Assembly (NCBI GenBank): GCA_017437785.1
Contig: JAFRXH010000023.1
Span: 1-64,000, forward strand
Source: Lachnospiraceae bacterium
GTDB taxonomy: Bacteria; Bacillota; Clostridia; Lachnospirales; Lachnospiraceae
Direction: 5' to 3'
Length of the DNA: 64,000 nt
The notes under the pieces are model-generated. The model had not been told where the DNA came from. It did not search any database and saw only the letters and a program-made list of their open reading frames with translations. Shown here one piece after another: positions 62,942 through 64,000 of this stretch. How positions within the stretch are numbered: the stretch's first letter is position 1; every line of letters starts with the position of its first letter. The position numbers and the translations under genes were made by a program.

Positions 62942-63994
62942 TCATTTTATCTGCATAGGCAGTTCTATCATCGAACAGAATCCGTTTTCATTCTTAAACT
63001 CTGTATTTCCGCCGCAGCGCTGTGCGTAGGACGCAAGCTTCTTAAGTCCGAATCCGTTTCTGATCAGTTCATCAGCATTCTCTTTGTTAAAAACACTGTG
63101 CCCGTTATCCTTAACTTCCATCCGGATGTGAGTCGAATCCGCCGTTATCTTTACGATAAACTGTGTTGCTTTGCCATGTTTTACCCCGTTGGTAAGCATT
63201 TCGCTGAGCGCCCCGCTTAAGAATTCCGCATGTTCCTTCGGGAGCATCAGACTCTCCGAGTACAGATCCTTTATCAGGTCGCAGTTTATCTGCGTATCCA
63301 TGGTAAATTCATTTATGATATTGTCAGTATAGCATAAGAGGTCTTTGATGGAAACATCCTCATCCTCCGTATCCAATGCCCTGACAGCGCTGCGTATCGC
63401 TTCCAGGCTGCCGCGTATGCGTCCCGCGGCATCATTCATGCGCTTATGTGCCTCCTGCGGATCCTTCTCAAAGAGCATGTCCGCGGCATCCAGTGTCATT
63501 ATAGCGGCCGTGATCGAATGCCCCACGCTGTTATGGATATTACGGCTTATATTCTCACGTTCCATCAGCCGCGCGTTTTTGTTCTCATAAAAGCTCTGCC
63601 TGACCATTTCATTATTCCTTTTTATTTCATGCATTTCCGATAAGCTGGCACGCTGAAGTCGTTCCCTGTCGGTTCTTCTTCTCTTTTCTTCCTTCTGCCA
63701 TGCTGTTTGAATAAGCAGGATAATGACAGCAGCTGCTGTCAGCATCATGATCTCTGCCAGCTTATGTGCCAGAAAGTTTGCAATGTCAATATCAATGCTC
63801 ATATGCATCATCAGTCTTACGGCAGCCGAACATATAAAGGCTGCTTCGGCAAGCGCCGGATCGATCCATCTGCGCTTTAGAGGCAGCAGCATAAATATAA
63901 GGCAGCTATACCACTGTCCAAGCGCAAAAGCAAAAGACAATACCATCTGCAGGATAATGACACTCTTATCCTCATCATCCTTCATATATGACAT
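62942..63994 (-). CDS. NarX-type sensor histidine kinase (start uncertain, near window edge)
   Basis: This 350-aa membrane kinase has about three visible membrane helices (about 13-38, 50-66, 78-98), a coiled linker and a HisKA_3 dimerisation domain with the phosphorylated His154 in ISRNIHNSVGHSITAAIM. The ATPase domain has LSEMLTNGVKHGKATQF and VKDNGHSV and ends with the family's GFCSMIELPMQ. It phosphorylates the adjacent response regulator. No ribosome binding site can be checked before the ATG at 63994, only 6 bases from the edge, and the few helices suggest the true start may lie further upstream, outside the window. Confidence 0.88.
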   Translation of the reverse strand: MSYMKDDEDKSVIILQMVLSFAFALGQWYSCLIFMLLPLKRRWIDPALAEAAFICSAAVRLMMHMSIDIDIANFLAHKLAEIMMLTAAAVIILLIQTAWQKEEKRRRTDRERLQRASLSEMHEIKRNNEMVRQSFYENKNARLMERENISRNIHNSVGHSITAAIMTLDAADMLFEKDPQEAHKRMNDAAGRIRGSLEAIRSAVRALDTEDEDVSIKDLLCYTDNIINEFTMDTQINCDLIKDLYSESLMLPKEHAEFLSGALSEMLTNGVKHGKATQFIVKITADSTHIRMEVKDNGHSVFNKENADELIRNGFGLKKLASYAQRCGGNTEFKNENGFCSMIELPMQIK

Positions 63995-64000
63995 CGTGGC

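Noticed and set aside
1-64000. Insertion sequences, prophage or integron genes
   Set aside because: No transposase, integrase or phage-type protein was found on either strand.

Overview
The window looks like a chromosomal segment of an anaerobic Firmicute, most likely a Lachnospiraceae-type Clostridium relative. The pointers are: strong AGGAGG-type ribosome binding sites; sigma-A style promoters (TTGACA-like, 17-nt spacer, TATAAT-like); a SCIFF peptide with its radical SAM maturase; a DUF5688-type protein; a single-chain glycyl-tRNA synthetase; fused SecDF; CarD and HU; large secreted proteins with acidic N-termini; and a giant benzoyl/2-hydroxyacyl-CoA-dehydratase-type activase. No rRNA, phage, IS element or CRISPR array was seen. 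Almost all genes are housekeeping or cell-surface genes, and most lie on the minus strand.

Layout. 1-3958: the start of a minus-strand gene diverges from a four-gene plus-strand operon (membrane-anchored FKBP-type isomerase, then a polar amino-acid ABC transporter). 3964-7500 (minus): an SH3-domain membrane protein behind tRNA-Arg(CCG), a DUF5688-like protein with an unclassified structured leader, and efp. 7501-10440: an unusual hairpin-rich spacer, pnp and rpsO with structured leaders. 10436-16216: a LacI-type sensor domain without a DNA-binding domain, glyS, a lipoprotein and a secreted papain-like protease. 16259-23715: rluA-type synthase, coaD, rsmD and a type IIA topoisomerase pair (parC/parE-like). 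23910-40325: a long minus-strand run containing a J-domain protein, a degenerate GGDEF protein, a YkvA-like protein, a radical SAM protein, the ~1414-aa activase, a 2250-aa repeat surface protein and an unknown 576-aa protein. 40410-45202: metA (acetyl type by Glu111), ligA, carD-like, HU and a PilZ protein. 45215-51190: an aminotransferase and the lower-glycolysis genes tpiA, pgk and gapA, interrupted by a zinc-ribbon protein and a 450-bp non-coding array of hairpins. 51355-64000: a chemotaxis receptor, a PHP phosphatase, a secreted acidic-repeat protein, secDF, the SCIFF genes, a CNNM/CorC-type membrane protein and a NarL-type two-component pair.

Functional threads. Secretion and surface: SecDF, three large exported proteins, two predicted lipoproteins. 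Signalling: a PilZ c-di-GMP receptor, a degenerate GGDEF protein, an MCP and a two-component system. RNA level: several structured leaders (rpsO, pnp, DUF5688 gene, tpiA) and two spacer regions rich in nested hairpins. The non-coding array at 48333-48784, with hairpins whose stems change in a compensatory way, is the most unusual sequence in the window. No clear previously undescribed multi-gene system was found; the best candidates for novelty are this array, the twin hairpins at 7612-7714, the structured RNA at 6750-6852 and the J-domain/GGDEF/activase gene run.
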